Origin: an uncultured Eubacteriales bacterium
GTDB taxonomy: Bacteria; Bacillota; Clostridia; Peptostreptococcales; Anaerovoracaceae
Length of the DNA stretch: 33,566 bases
Assembly (NCBI GenBank): GCA_900315125.1
Contig: OMXT01000043.1
Span: 1-33,566 of the forward strand
Reading direction: 5' to 3'
The notes under the pieces were generated by a model. It did no database searches and had not been told where the DNA came from. It saw nothing but the letters and a program-made list of their open reading frames with translations. Each line of letters opens with the position of its first letter. Position 1 is the first letter of the stretch. Shown here piece after piece: positions 7,428-15,244 of this stretch. A program made the position numbers and the translations under genes.

Positions 7428-8324
7428 TTACTTTTCCGCGGCTCCGTAGTACGCTCCGGCAATGTAATCAAGGATCAGATTCGCTGCAACATGGCTTGTG
7501 AGTTCGTTATGATCCGTCATGGGATTAACTTCGACAAAATCAATAGCATCAACATAAGGCGCCAGATACTTTATCATGGCAGACAGCTGGAAATGATTCA
7601 GTCCCTTCGGCTCCTGACCGCCGCTTCCCAGGGCATAAGCCATATCCAGGGCATCGATGTCTACCGTCATGTAGATATAATCCGTGTCTTTCCTTGCGAT
7701 TTCCAGCACCTTCTCCGCGGTCCTCTGCGCGCCCTCTGCGTAAACCTCATCCGGTGTGATAATTGTGATCCCGCTTTCTTTAATAAAATGGTAATGCTCC
7801 GGATAATTGTATCCTCTCGGACCAATCTCAACGATATTTTTCGGATCGTACTTTTCCATTTCCGTTGCGCGCCGGATTTCACTGCTTCCGGAATAATTAC
7901 CCTGTACCGGCGTACCAATCTGCAGATCCAGATGGGCATCGAAATCAATGATTCCTATCTTTCCCTGGGCAAATTCATGCATCGCCATAAAACCGGCATT
8001 CGTCGTAGAATGATCGCCGCCGAGAATAAGGGGCTTATATCCTTCTTTGAATACCTTCAGTATCTCCGCTGCCATATTCTGCTGGGCTTTCAGATTATCA
8101 TAGTGGCAAATATTATCCGTATTTCCAAAGTCCTTCAGGTCGATCTGGTTATAATCTACCAGGCAGTTTCGATTCACATCGAACAGGAAGCCATTTTCCA
8201 TCCGGTTCATGATTCCAGCCATCATCTTTCTTATGCTGTCCGGCGCATATCGCGCTCCAGGCCATCCTCTGCCTGCCTCTGTATCATAGTTTAACCCGAT
8301 CATTCCCAACTTAAGCTTATCCAT
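7428..8324 (-). CDS. Ureohydrolase (agmatinase/arginase/guanidino-acid hydrolase family)
   Basis: A 298-residue enzyme of the Mn2+-dependent ureohydrolase family, which cleaves guanidino compounds to an amine and urea. Metal ligands are visible as GGDHS, DAHLD and the third motif DIDALD. The third motif continues MAYALGSGGQEPKGL, whereas agmatinases and arginases normally have DP.(F/Y)APGTG-type text, so the substrate loop differs from both. The ATG at 8324 is preceded by GAAGGAG with 8-base spacing. It is the first gene of the leftward set, about 70 bases downstream of a sigma-54 promoter. Agmatine, guanidinobutyrate, guanidinoacetate, arginine or formimidoylglutamate are all possible; I do not assign speB. 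Confidence 0.85.
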   Translation of the reverse strand: MDKLKLGMIGLNYDTEAGRGWPGARYAPDSIRKMMAGIMNRMENGFLFDVNRNCLVDYNQIDLKDFGNTDNICHYDNLKAQQNMAAEILKVFKEGYKPLILGGDHSTTNAGFMAMHEFAQGKIGIIDFDAHLDLQIGTPVQGNYSGSSEIRRATEMEKYDPKNIVEIGPRGYNYPEHYHFIKESGITIITPDEVYAEGAQRTAEKVLEIARKDTDYIYMTVDIDALDMAYALGSGGQEPKGLNHFQLSAMIKYLAPYVDAIDFVEVNPMTDHNELTSHVAANLILDYIAGAYYGAAEK

Positions 8325-8400
8325 TCCTAATTCTCCTTCGTTGCAGAACATTAAAGTGTTAACTCATTCCTGAGATGCATCACGAATATGCGAATATAAC

Positions 8401-8417
8401 AAGCATCAGGCGTGCCA
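8401..8417 (-). promoter_or_regulatory. Sigma-54 (RpoN) promoter, leftward
   Basis: On the minus strand TGGCACGCCTGATGCTT (8417-8401) has the invariant GG and GC separated by ten bases and matches the TGGCACG-N4-TTGCW consensus except at one position. It lies 77 bases upstream of the ureohydrolase ATG, and the divergent neighbour encodes a sigma-54 activator, so a functional link is very likely. Confidence 0.85.
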
Positions 8418-8581
8418 GATCGGAATCCCGCCAGAATTATTTTATTTCTCCAAACAGGCAGCTCGTTGAAATCGTTGAAAAGAGCGTTGTTTTTTATTCA
8501 ACTTAATTAATTTTATTGCGTTGTTAACTACTTACTAGTCATGAATCTTTTCCGAAACGGTAAACAAATCAAAGACATATC

Positions 8582-8615
8582 GTCTAGTATTTTTTCTATT
8601 TGTCTACTATTTTTT
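8582..8615 (+). repeat. Two direct repeats GTCTAnTATTTTTT, 20 bp apart
   Basis: GTCTAGTATTTTTT (8582-8595) and GTCTACTATTTTTT (8602-8615) start exactly 20 bp apart, two helical turns, so a protein would bind both on the same face of the DNA. The second copy overlaps the -35 box of the activator gene. They are candidate binding sites for the activator, serving both as enhancer for the leftward operon and as autorepression site. A related inverted TACTAGTC lies near 8531. Confidence 0.5.
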
Positions 8616-8641
8616 ACACTATTGTGATATGATAATATAAT
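8613..8641 (+). promoter_or_regulatory. Promoter of the sigma-54 activator gene
   Basis: TTTACA (8613-8618), a 17-base spacer and a perfect TATAAT (8636-8641) form a strong housekeeping promoter. The start of transcription would fall near 8648, some 60 bases before the ATG at 8708. Confidence 0.75.
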
Positions 8642-8707
8642 CTTATAAAGCAATTTGTTTTATTATACGACATTATATAAATTTTCAACATACTGAGAGG
8701 CTTTACC

Positions 8708-10165
8708 ATGAACAGCAAAACGAAAGATTCCTATGCAAAAGTAGTCATGGACAGCGCGATCCGGGATATTTTCACCCAGACTGACCTGATTCTGATCATA
8801 GACACTAACGGCAAGGTAATGTATTACGAAGACTTTAATGATGAAATAAACATGCTGCGGTACGAGAATGTCATCGGCCGCTCTATTTTCGATCTATATC
8901 CATTTTTCCGCCGCGAGGATTTTACGATTTTCCAGGCTATGGATCAGCAAAAGGCAATTTTGAATAAGCTCCAGCAGTTTGAAGTAAACGGTGTTCCGAA
9001 GAAAGTACTGAATTCTGCCTATCCACTGATAAATGATACCGGCCTTGTAGGCGGCCTGGTAATGTCCGTCCAACTTGAGAACCGTTGGTCCGGCCGCGTA
9101 AGAAATCACATATCACAGGCCAAATACAACTTCAGCGATATCATTACACAGAACAAAGCCTTTCTTGAAAGCTTCGTCAAACTGCAGCGTATCGCTAACG
9201 GGAATGCGAATGTTCTTATTTACGGCGAAACCGGTACCGGAAAGGAATTGATTGCTCACACGATACACGCAAACAGCCCCCGAAGGAACAAGCCCTTCAT
9301 CATACAGAACTGCGCTGCCATACCGCCGAACCTGATGGAATCTATTTTATATGGTTCAGCAAAAGGCAGTTTTACCGGTGCCATTGATAAAGCCGGGTTA
9401 TTTGAGGTTGCGGAAGGCGGGACTCTCTATCTGGACGAAGTAAATTCCATGCCCCTGGAGCAGCAGGGCAAACTCCTCCGGGCACTGGAAAACCACTCTA
9501 TCCGCCGCGTAGGCGAAAACTTTGAACGGCAGATTGATGTCCGCGTCATTGCATCCACAAATGAGATGCTGGACAAGATGATAGAGCGCGGAGAATTTCG
9601 CCGAGATCTACTGTACCGTCTGAATGTTGCCAGTTTTACAATACCGCCTCTGCGCAAGCGGCCCGATGATATACCACTGCTCTGTGAACATTACATCCAG
9701 CACTATGATGCACTGCTGAACCGCAGCATCATCGGCCTCTCAGACGAAGTTTTGAACTTTTTTATGCGCTATCCCTGGGAGGGAAATGTCCGCGAACTGA
9801 AGAACGTATGCGAGTATGTATGCAATATCAAAACGCGGGGTGAGGTCACAATGGATGATATCCCGGAATACATGTTTCGGAGTTCATCGCCTATTACCAA
9901 TTTTCTTGCTAACGATCTGTCTCAAGATATGCAGGATCCAAACAATTCTGCTGAACCATCCATTAGGTCTTTGTCCCCGATAGATTCCTCAGCCGGTATG
10001 ATCCAGCCCGGACAGACCCTCGCACAGCAAATGGATGCTTTTGAAAAAGAGATCCTTGCCCAGGCTTACGTAAGGAACAGATATAATATCACCCATGCAG
10101 CCAAAGAATTATCTATTTCTCGCCAGACTTTGTACAACAAATTAAAAAAGCACGGAATACTTTAA
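8708..10165 (+). CDS. Sigma-54-dependent transcriptional activator with PAS-like sensor
   Basis: A 485-residue enhancer-binding protein. Residues about 15-130 form a PAS-like sensory domain (LILIIDTNGKVMYYED...NVIGRSIFDLYP). The AAA+ domain follows, with Walker A GETGTGKE at 173-180, the sigma-54 contact loop GSFTGA at 220-225 (Ser replaces the usual first Ala), Walker B LYLDE at about 240-244, and the arginine-finger region FRRDLLYRLNV. The C-terminus carries a Fis-type helix-turn-helix (AAKELSISRQTLYNKLKKHG). There is no receiver domain, so it senses a small ligand or partner directly. It is divergent from the ureohydrolase-TRAP set, which begins with a sigma-54 promoter, so it is the probable activator of that set. 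GAGAGG precedes the ATG by 7 bases. Confidence 0.93.
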   Translation: MNSKTKDSYAKVVMDSAIRDIFTQTDLILIIDTNGKVMYYEDFNDEINMLRYENVIGRSIFDLYPFFRREDFTIFQAMDQQKAILNKLQQFEVNGVPKKVLNSAYPLINDTGLVGGLVMSVQLENRWSGRVRNHISQAKYNFSDIITQNKAFLESFVKLQRIANGNANVLIYGETGTGKELIAHTIHANSPRRNKPFIIQNCAAIPPNLMESILYGSAKGSFTGAIDKAGLFEVAEGGTLYLDEVNSMPLEQQGKLLRALENHSIRRVGENFERQIDVRVIASTNEMLDKMIERGEFRRDLLYRLNVASFTIPPLRKRPDDIPLLCEHYIQHYDALLNRSIIGLSDEVLNFFMRYPWEGNVRELKNVCEYVCNIKTRGEVTMDDIPEYMFRSSSPITNFLANDLSQDMQDPNNSAEPSIRSLSPIDSSAGMIQPGQTLAQQMDAFEKEILAQAYVRNRYNITHAAKELSISRQTLYNKLKKHGIL

Positions 10166-10229
10166 CGCATCCGTGTGGGTTTTCCCCTTCTGTGCTATAA
10201 TACTGTAATCAATTCGAAAGGGGAAATTT

Positions 10230-10667
10230 ATGGAAAGCATACTATACTCACTGGTCATGTTCATCGCCCGCATCCATGCCTGGCTGATGAATATCAACAA
10301 TGTCAGAGGATATAACTATACAGACAAGCAGCTGCACTTTATCGTCATTGGTCTGCTGGGCGGAGCGATGGTGCTGATCCTGCACCCGATCTTCCTGTGG
10401 CTCAGCCGCCGGGGAATGACCATCGTCATCACGTTCCTCTATGTCTTCACCGTGCTCGTGGGGATCACCTTCGCCATAGAGATCGGTCAGGGACTCACGG
10501 GTACAGGAAATATGGAGTTCGGCGATATCGTGTCCGGACTCACCGGCTTCCTGGTCGTTTTCGTGATATACTGCATCGGCCTGGGCATATTTACGTTGCT
10601 GAAGAGGGGCCTTGGCGGAGGCCGGGAGCAGGAGCAGTACGGAAGGCACGATCGTCAGCGCCGGTAA
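10230..10667 (+). CDS. VanZ-like membrane protein
   Basis: A 145-residue protein with four hydrophobic segments (about 2-20, 35-55, 62-85 and 100-125) and the polar signature of VanZ-like proteins: DKQLHF at the start of helix 2, FAIEIGQ at the end of helix 3, and TGTGNMEFGDIVSGLTGF, which fits the usual D..N..G motif. The basic C-terminal tail is cytoplasmic. The ATG follows AAAGGGG by 6 bases. It starts 64 bases after the activator gene; the interval has a CACGGA/TCCGTG stem and a TATAAT (10195-10200) with no good -35, so independent transcription is possible. Function of this family is unknown apart from teicoplanin resistance for VanZ itself, which should not be inferred here. Confidence 0.7.
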   Translation: MESILYSLVMFIARIHAWLMNINNVRGYNYTDKQLHFIVIGLLGGAMVLILHPIFLWLSRRGMTIVITFLYVFTVLVGITFAIEIGQGLTGTGNMEFGDIVSGLTGFLVVFVIYCIGLGIFTLLKRGLGGGREQEQYGRHDRQRR

Positions 10668-10727
10668 CAAAGCCCCGGCTGGACCGTCCTCCCGATATGC
10701 ACCGATGCCCCATCTTCTGAGACGCCT

Positions 10728-11153
10728 TCACCCGCTGATCTTTACGTAGACTGTCCTGCGCCGGGCGCCGTCATATTCCAGGAAATAGATCCCCTGCCAT
10801 GTTCCCAGCACCAGGCTGCCGCCATGGATGATCAGCGTTTCCGAGAATCCCATCATGGAAGCCTTGAGATGAGCGGCGACATTGCCTTCTGCATGCTGAT
10901 AGTTGTCCTCCCAGGGGACGATCTTATTGATTTCCTTCATAAAATCAACCTGCACATTCTCATCCGCATTCTCGTTGATCGTCACCGCTGCCGTTGTGTG
11001 CGGGATGTATACCAGGCATGTTCCTTCCAGCACGCCGCTGTCAGAAACGATCTTCTGGATCTGCTCCGTCATGTCGATCATTTCGGTATGAGACGTGGTT
11101 CCCACATGGAACTGATACAGTCCGCTTCCCAGATTCTGATACCCGTAAGTCAT
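10728..11153 (-). CDS. yjbQ: YjbQ family protein (UPF0047)
   Basis: A 141-residue protein of the YjbQ/UPF0047 family, small cytoplasmic proteins forming a conserved beta-barrel-like fold. E. coli YjbQ has low thiamine phosphate synthase activity, but its true role is unsettled. The signature is complete: LVYIPHTTAAVTINENADENVQVDF, then HAEGNVAAHLKASMMGFSETLIIHGGSLVLGTWQGIYFLEYDGARRRTVYV, including the conserved His residues. The ATG at 11153 is preceded by AGGAGGT with 7-base spacing. It lies downstream of the PARG-ARH gene on the same strand with a 152-base gap and is convergent with the VanZ-like gene. Confidence 0.9.
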   Translation of the reverse strand: MTYGYQNLGSGLYQFHVGTTSHTEMIDMTEQIQKIVSDSGVLEGTCLVYIPHTTAAVTINENADENVQVDFMKEINKIVPWEDNYQHAEGNVAAHLKASMMGFSETLIIHGGSLVLGTWQGIYFLEYDGARRRTVYVKISG

Positions 11154-11305
11154 TCTTTCCACCTCCTGCAGATCAGGTCATCAACCCCTGCTGTTATTCT
11201 TATCGTTGTTAATGTCAGCAAATTTACTCAATTTGAACATAGTACTTTTCACAAAGCCTGTCAAGCCTGTTCCTCAGGAAGTACGTGTCTATAGGCGCCG
11301 TCCGG

Positions 11306-13510
11306 TCAGCCAAGTCCCCCGTTCCGCAGGAGCTCATTGATCTTGTCAAAATCCGAAGAGTTGATGAACGCCTCTGCATCGAATTCCTCATCAGACTCAT
11401 CTTCTTCTGCCTTCGGAAGACGTTCTGCTCCCGGCCTGTGCATCTCCATATACTTCGTCTCCCAGTTCGGATCCCAGTAAACAGTATACTCGTTCATGAT
11501 GCATCGATGGCACAGATCATCGGCGACCTCCTGAATCACATCTTTCAGTTCCAGATCCCGCGTCCACTTTTCCTCAATGCTGCTGAAGCCCAGCAGTGCG
11601 CCCAGGATATTTCCTGTGACTGCCCCGGTAGAGTCGCTGTCTCCGCTGTGGTTGACGGCGGCGATGACGCCTGCGGAAAAGTCATCCTGATGCCGCAAGC
11701 TGCAGTAGATGGCGATAGCCATGGTCTCCTCCGCGACCCAGCCTTCGCCCAGGCGCCGGATGTTTTCTCTGTCACCCTCCTCATTTTCCGAAAGACTGAT
11801 GGCCTGGTCGATAAGATCACAGACCGTCCCGATATGCTTATCATCCTTAAAGTACCGGCGAACCTTATCCCTGGCATCGATCACCATCGACTTAAGGGTT
11901 CGTTTCCTGCCGCCCTTGCCGAAGACGATCTGGTTTATGATCAGTGTGATCACAGCAGCCGGAATATAGCCCAGGGAGTTTCCATGGGTGATCGCCGCGA
12001 TCTCCGCTCCTTCCCGGGCCATGGATTTCTCATCTACATTATCGTAGTAAAGTGCCAGAGGAGCGACCCGCATGATCCCGCCGCATCCCTTGCTGTTATT
12101 CCGCGGATGATCGATGCTCTGCCCATTGCCCTCCCGGAATTCCTCCAGGGCAGTCAGGCATGTCGTTCCCGGCGCCCGCTGGCTGAAGAGTTCCGGTACA
12201 TCATTCAGCCATGTCCTCTGCCAGATTTCTTTGCGGCTGACCTTTCTCTGCCATTCCTGAATCGTCATTTCCTGCGTAGCGAGCCAGTCCAGGTAAGCGC
12301 CTGCCACGTAGTTGTGAGGATGCGCCCCTACTCCTCTCATGTGCAGTCTCGTATCACCCACCATGATCCCTGCAGCGGTATACAGCGTCATCTGGGTATC
12401 GTCAGAAATCAGGGCTTTGCCTGTCGCAGGATCAAGATCATAGGACTGGATCCCCGACCGCCCGTATTTCTGATCTATCGACCCTGAGTCCAGGAATTCC
12501 ACCGGATATCCCAGGGCGTCGCCCACAGCTCCGCCCAGCATGCAGCCGCGGATCTGGTCAAGATGAGCCTCCCTCGCCAGAACCCGGCTGCGAGCATCGT
12601 CATATTCTGCCTGATCCTCATCCCGGTAAAAATTGCTGAAATTCCGGGCAAACTCTCTGTAGTTGTACTGATCCCGCGAATGGTCCAGAACGGCGAAATC
12701 GATCCGCCGGAAGAAATCCTTCAGATGCATGTCGTTGTATTCGAACTCCTTCATTACCTGGTAGAAAATATCCGACACAACATGGGCGTCGTTATGGAAG
12801 GCGCCGCATCCGAAAGCCCCAAGGACCAGGACTCGGTACCCGTAAAAAGCCGCAGCCGTCAGCATCCCCCGGATCCTGCCGTACACCATCGCCTCATACT
12901 GCTCCTGGGACAGGCCTTCTATCCCCCGGGACAGAGAAGGCGCTGCGCAGGTCATGACAGACACAATTACACTCTCGTCCAGCAGTTCGCCCTGCTCGTC
13001 CCGGATGATCTCCACATTGGGCGTTATAATTACAGCATCCGAGCCCATTCGAGTACGGAGACCGGCGTTGTACTCGTAATACGGCTGAGCATCCGAGCTC
13101 TCCAGCGCCGCAAGCAGGGAACTCCGGCGGCACAGCGACTCTTCCTGAGCCTGAGCGCCATTTCTCACTCCCCCGCCAGGATGCACTGGATTAGCCAGAT
13201 TGAGCACGAGAATATTCTTGTTCTCCTCGCCGTCAAACATGTACCAGCAGTCCTCATAGCGCTGCATTGCCAGTTCCAGAGCGTCTGCATTTTCCGCGCC
13301 CACGCCGCACCGCCCGGCGAAGAAGATCTTCTCCATGCTGTCATCTCCCTCGATCTCACGGATATCCTGCGGCAGCAGCACGATGGATTCCTCCATCTGC
13401 TCCCGGCTCAGCTCCAGTGCGGTCCGTCTTCCATCTTTTTCGTAATATCCCTTCTCCAGTATGTCCAGTGTTTCGTCCAGCATTCTGATATTTTCATCTC
13501 TTTTGCTCAT
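11306..13510 (-). CDS. Bacterial PARG-type domain fused to ADP-ribosylglycohydrolase (ARH) domain
   Basis: A 734-residue two-domain protein predicted to remove ADP-ribose from macromolecules. Residues about 20-290 match the microbial PARG family (DUF2263/TIGR02452), with the catalytic loop HPGGGVRNGAQAQEES: GGG at 112-114 and QEE at 122-124, as required for poly(ADP-ribose) glycohydrolase chemistry, and the phosphate loop GAFGCGAF near 231-238. Residues about 318-650 match the ARH/DraG family, with GCMLGGAVGDALGYPVEF, the Mg-binding SDDTQM at 369-374 and GDSDSTGA at 623-630. A low-complexity acidic segment (EEDESDEEFDAEAF) lies near the C-terminus. Both active sites look intact, so the enzyme could act on two kinds of ADP-ribose bond. 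AAGGAGG precedes the ATG by 7 bases. Confidence 0.92.
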   Translation of the reverse strand: MSKRDENIRMLDETLDILEKGYYEKDGRRTALELSREQMEESIVLLPQDIREIEGDDSMEKIFFAGRCGVGAENADALELAMQRYEDCWYMFDGEENKNILVLNLANPVHPGGGVRNGAQAQEESLCRRSSLLAALESSDAQPYYEYNAGLRTRMGSDAVIITPNVEIIRDEQGELLDESVIVSVMTCAAPSLSRGIEGLSQEQYEAMVYGRIRGMLTAAAFYGYRVLVLGAFGCGAFHNDAHVVSDIFYQVMKEFEYNDMHLKDFFRRIDFAVLDHSRDQYNYREFARNFSNFYRDEDQAEYDDARSRVLAREAHLDQIRGCMLGGAVGDALGYPVEFLDSGSIDQKYGRSGIQSYDLDPATGKALISDDTQMTLYTAAGIMVGDTRLHMRGVGAHPHNYVAGAYLDWLATQEMTIQEWQRKVSRKEIWQRTWLNDVPELFSQRAPGTTCLTALEEFREGNGQSIDHPRNNSKGCGGIMRVAPLALYYDNVDEKSMAREGAEIAAITHGNSLGYIPAAVITLIINQIVFGKGGRKRTLKSMVIDARDKVRRYFKDDKHIGTVCDLIDQAISLSENEEGDRENIRRLGEGWVAEETMAIAIYCSLRHQDDFSAGVIAAVNHSGDSDSTGAVTGNILGALLGFSSIEEKWTRDLELKDVIQEVADDLCHRCIMNEYTVYWDPNWETKYMEMHRPGAERLPKAEEDESDEEFDAEAFINSSDFDKINELLRNGGLG

Positions 13511-13612
13511 ATGCGTTCCTCCTTTTCTCTTCCAACAAAGGCCTGACCTGCCGTCTTTCTAACAGCAGAACGCCTCCTGATATGTCCTGCACCTTTATTA
13601 TGTACTGAGGAT

Positions 13613-13680
13613 ACACCAGAAGGCGGTGCCTGTGGTCGCCTGCCGGGCGACAATTGCAGATGCCGCTGCCGCCGCACACT
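13613..13680. repeat. Upstream segment shared with the second ARH gene (copy A)
   Basis: The stretch upstream of the PARG-ARH gene, from about 13590 to 13675, aligns without gaps over 83 bases with the stretch upstream of the second ARH gene (16074-16160); I count 59 identities by hand. The core is GTCGCC/GGCGAC flanking a five-base loop, then AATT. On the plus strand the reading CRATIADAAAAA resembles the first residues of a GNAT acetyltransferase, so it may be a gene remnant. It may equally be a shared control region. Confidence 0.5.
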
Positions 13681-14555
13681 CACAGGTCAAAGGCTTCCAT
13701 ATGCGCAAACATATAATCAATAAAGCGGCGGCTAGCTGCCGGCATCAGACGGCGATCCTTGGAAATCAGATAGATATCCCGGGTGATCAGCGGAACGATC
13801 GGCTTGACGGCGACCCGGTAGTCCACGTGATTCATTACCATGTAAGGGAGGATCGTCACGCCCAGACCGTCCTGAACCATGGACAGGATAGAAGGATCGT
13901 CTTCTACCTCAAGCCGGATCGTCGGTTCTATTCCCGCAGCGCTAAAAGCCTCCTGGACCGTTTGGCCGCCGATTTCCAACAGAAAACTCTCTTCAGACAG
14001 TTCTTCCAATGTCACATAAGGTCTGTCCGCCAGCGGATGATCCTGGGGAATCACTGCACAGAATTCACTTTTCTTGATGAGCTGTGTGTTCAATCCATTG
14101 CTGTTATCCGGTGCGGTAGTAAATCCAAAGTCCGCCTTGCCCGTTATTATCATTTCTTCTATAGTATCCAGAGTCCCGCTGGGAAGATAGAATTTCACAT
14201 TGGGATACTGTTTCCAGAAGCCACGGATCAGACCGGGCAGCCACCGGGACGAAACACTGGAGAACACAACGAGCCGGACTATGCCTGATTCCAGACCGTT
14301 GATCTCACCGGCAATCTCCTGTATAGACCGGTAATCGGCGATGGTCTGCTGTATGGCAGGATAAAGCTGTTCGCCCTCCGGGGTAAGACGGATACCATAG
14401 CGAGAACGGTCCAGGATCTTAACCTGAAGTTCCTTTTCCAGGGCAGTGACGCTCTGACTCAATGCAGGCTGTGTGTACCCCAGTTCTTCTGCTGCGCCGG
14501 TGAATGAACCCAGCTCGATGATTTTCTGAACAGCAATGCAGGAATTGATATTCAT
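13680..14555 (-). CDS. LysR family transcriptional regulator
   Basis: A 291-residue regulator. The N-terminal winged helix is clear (LGSFTGAAEELGYTQPALSQSVTALEKELQVKILDRSRYGIRLTPEG, residues 15-65). The effector-binding domain follows, with the first strand GIVRLVVFSSVSSRWLPGLIRGFWKQYP. This is the CysB-like co-inducer fold of the family. AGAAAGG precedes the ATG. It lies between the PARG-ARH gene (169-base gap downstream) and a divergent small membrane protein gene at 14860. LysR regulators usually control a divergent or adjacent gene, so the small membrane protein is the first candidate target. The ligand is unknown. Confidence 0.95.
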   Translation of the reverse strand: MNINSCIAVQKIIELGSFTGAAEELGYTQPALSQSVTALEKELQVKILDRSRYGIRLTPEGEQLYPAIQQTIADYRSIQEIAGEINGLESGIVRLVVFSSVSSRWLPGLIRGFWKQYPNVKFYLPSGTLDTIEEMIITGKADFGFTTAPDNSNGLNTQLIKKSEFCAVIPQDHPLADRPYVTLEELSEESFLLEIGGQTVQEAFSAAGIEPTIRLEVEDDPSILSMVQDGLGVTILPYMVMNHVDYRVAVKPIVPLITRDIYLISKDRRLMPAASRRFIDYMFAHMEAFDL

Positions 14556-14859
14556 ATAAGCCTTTCTTATACTATCATAATTTAAATAACAATGCTTATG
14601 CTCTCATATTAAGCCCGTGCAAGCTGAAATGCAATAAAAATCAACAGACCGCAGCCGATTTCACTTTAGCCGAATAAAATACATATAATAATATTTTATG
14701 TTAAACTAAAATACATTAATTTGACTTATTAAAATGCAGATGCTATTATCTGTTTGTCGAAAGGGAAGGAGCAGCAACAGAAGCGCAAGCCTCCTGAGGC
14801 CCTGACGAAGAAGATAAAGAAAATAATAAAGAACCCAACGTGGATAGAGGAGGTACATT
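14556..14859. promoter_or_regulatory. Divergent region between lysR and the small membrane protein gene
   Basis: No gene is seen here. A strong rightward promoter is present: TTGACT (14721-14726), 17-base spacer, TATTAT (14744-14749). It implies a 5' leader of about 105 bases, longer than needed, holding a short GCCTC/GAGGC stem near 14790-14802. The part near lysR is A+T-rich with repeated ATTTAAAT-like text where LysR binding would be expected. Confidence 0.55.
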
Positions 14860-15147
14860 ATGAAGGCTTTTAACACATTCTGCAGAAAACTCAACACCGT
14901 ATTAAACAGCATCAGCGCTGTTCGCTGGGCGGAACTTACGGCAATTTACTGGATCGCTCTGAACGCGGCGGCAACTCTGCTGACAGGAAGAACATCGACA
15001 TTCATCATGGCTATGGCAGGTATAGTCGTTTTCTGCCTGCTGCTGAGAAGAGACAGGGAAGCAAAGGCAGCTGCAAAAGCCACGGCTGCAAGAGGATCTG
15101 CGAAAACATGGACGTCCGCAGACCGTGATTACAAACAGGCAGCATAA
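14860..15147 (+). CDS. Small membrane protein of unknown function, 95 aa
   Basis: Two hydrophobic segments (about residues 25-42 and 46-63) are followed by a basic, alanine-rich cytoplasmic tail (REAKAAAKATAARGSAK). The ATG follows AGGAGG by 7 bases and a strong promoter lies 110 bases upstream, so I take it as a real gene although I do not recognise the family. It is divergent from lysR and ends at a long hairpin terminator. A target of the LysR regulator is a reasonable guess from position only. Confidence 0.65.
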   Translation: MKAFNTFCRKLNTVLNSISAVRWAELTAIYWIALNAAATLLTGRTSTFIMAMAGIVVFCLLLRRDREAKAAAKATAARGSAKTWTSADRDYKQAA

Positions 15148-15194
15148 TTATCCTGCCTGGAATCGACTGAACAATTGATTATTGCAAAAAAACG

Positions 15195-15244
15195 GAGCTG
15201 TCTCCGGAGGCAAGAATCATAGCCTCCGGAGACAGCTCTTTTTT
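15195..15244. terminator. Bidirectional intrinsic terminator with a perfect 17-bp stem
   Basis: Arms 15195-15211 and 15222-15238 pair perfectly over 17 bp (GAGCTGTCTCCGGAGGC) around a 10-base loop, with TTTTTT after the right arm and AAAAAAA before the left arm, so it can stop transcripts from both strands. The stop codon of the leftward ARH gene (15219-15217) lies in the loop, so the terminator also encodes the last residues of that protein (SCLRRL). Confidence 0.9.

Larger units (their letters stand above)
8325..8707. promoter_or_regulatory. Divergent regulatory region between the ureohydrolase operon and its sigma-54 activator
   Basis: This A+T-rich stretch holds no gene. It contains a leftward sigma-54 promoter (8401-8417), a nine-base tandem repeat CGTTGAAAT/CGTTGAAAA (8464-8481), an ACTAGT palindrome near 8532, two direct repeats 20 bp apart (8582-8615) and a rightward sigma-70 type promoter (8613-8641). 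The distance between the sigma-54 promoter and the direct repeats (about 165-215 bp) is normal for enhancer sites of sigma-54 activators. Confidence 0.7.

Noticed and set aside
7056-8294. Plus-strand 412-residue frame
   Set aside because: It runs antisense to the ureohydrolase and racemase-family genes, whose motifs are intact; no domain is recognisable.
10230-10667. Glycopeptide resistance by VanZ
   Set aside because: The VanZ-like fold is widespread and no other van gene is present.
13626-14288. Plus-strand frame beginning like a GNAT acetyltransferase
   Set aside because: Only the first 15 or so residues look like GNAT; the rest is antisense to lysR. Treated as a possible remnant, not a gene.
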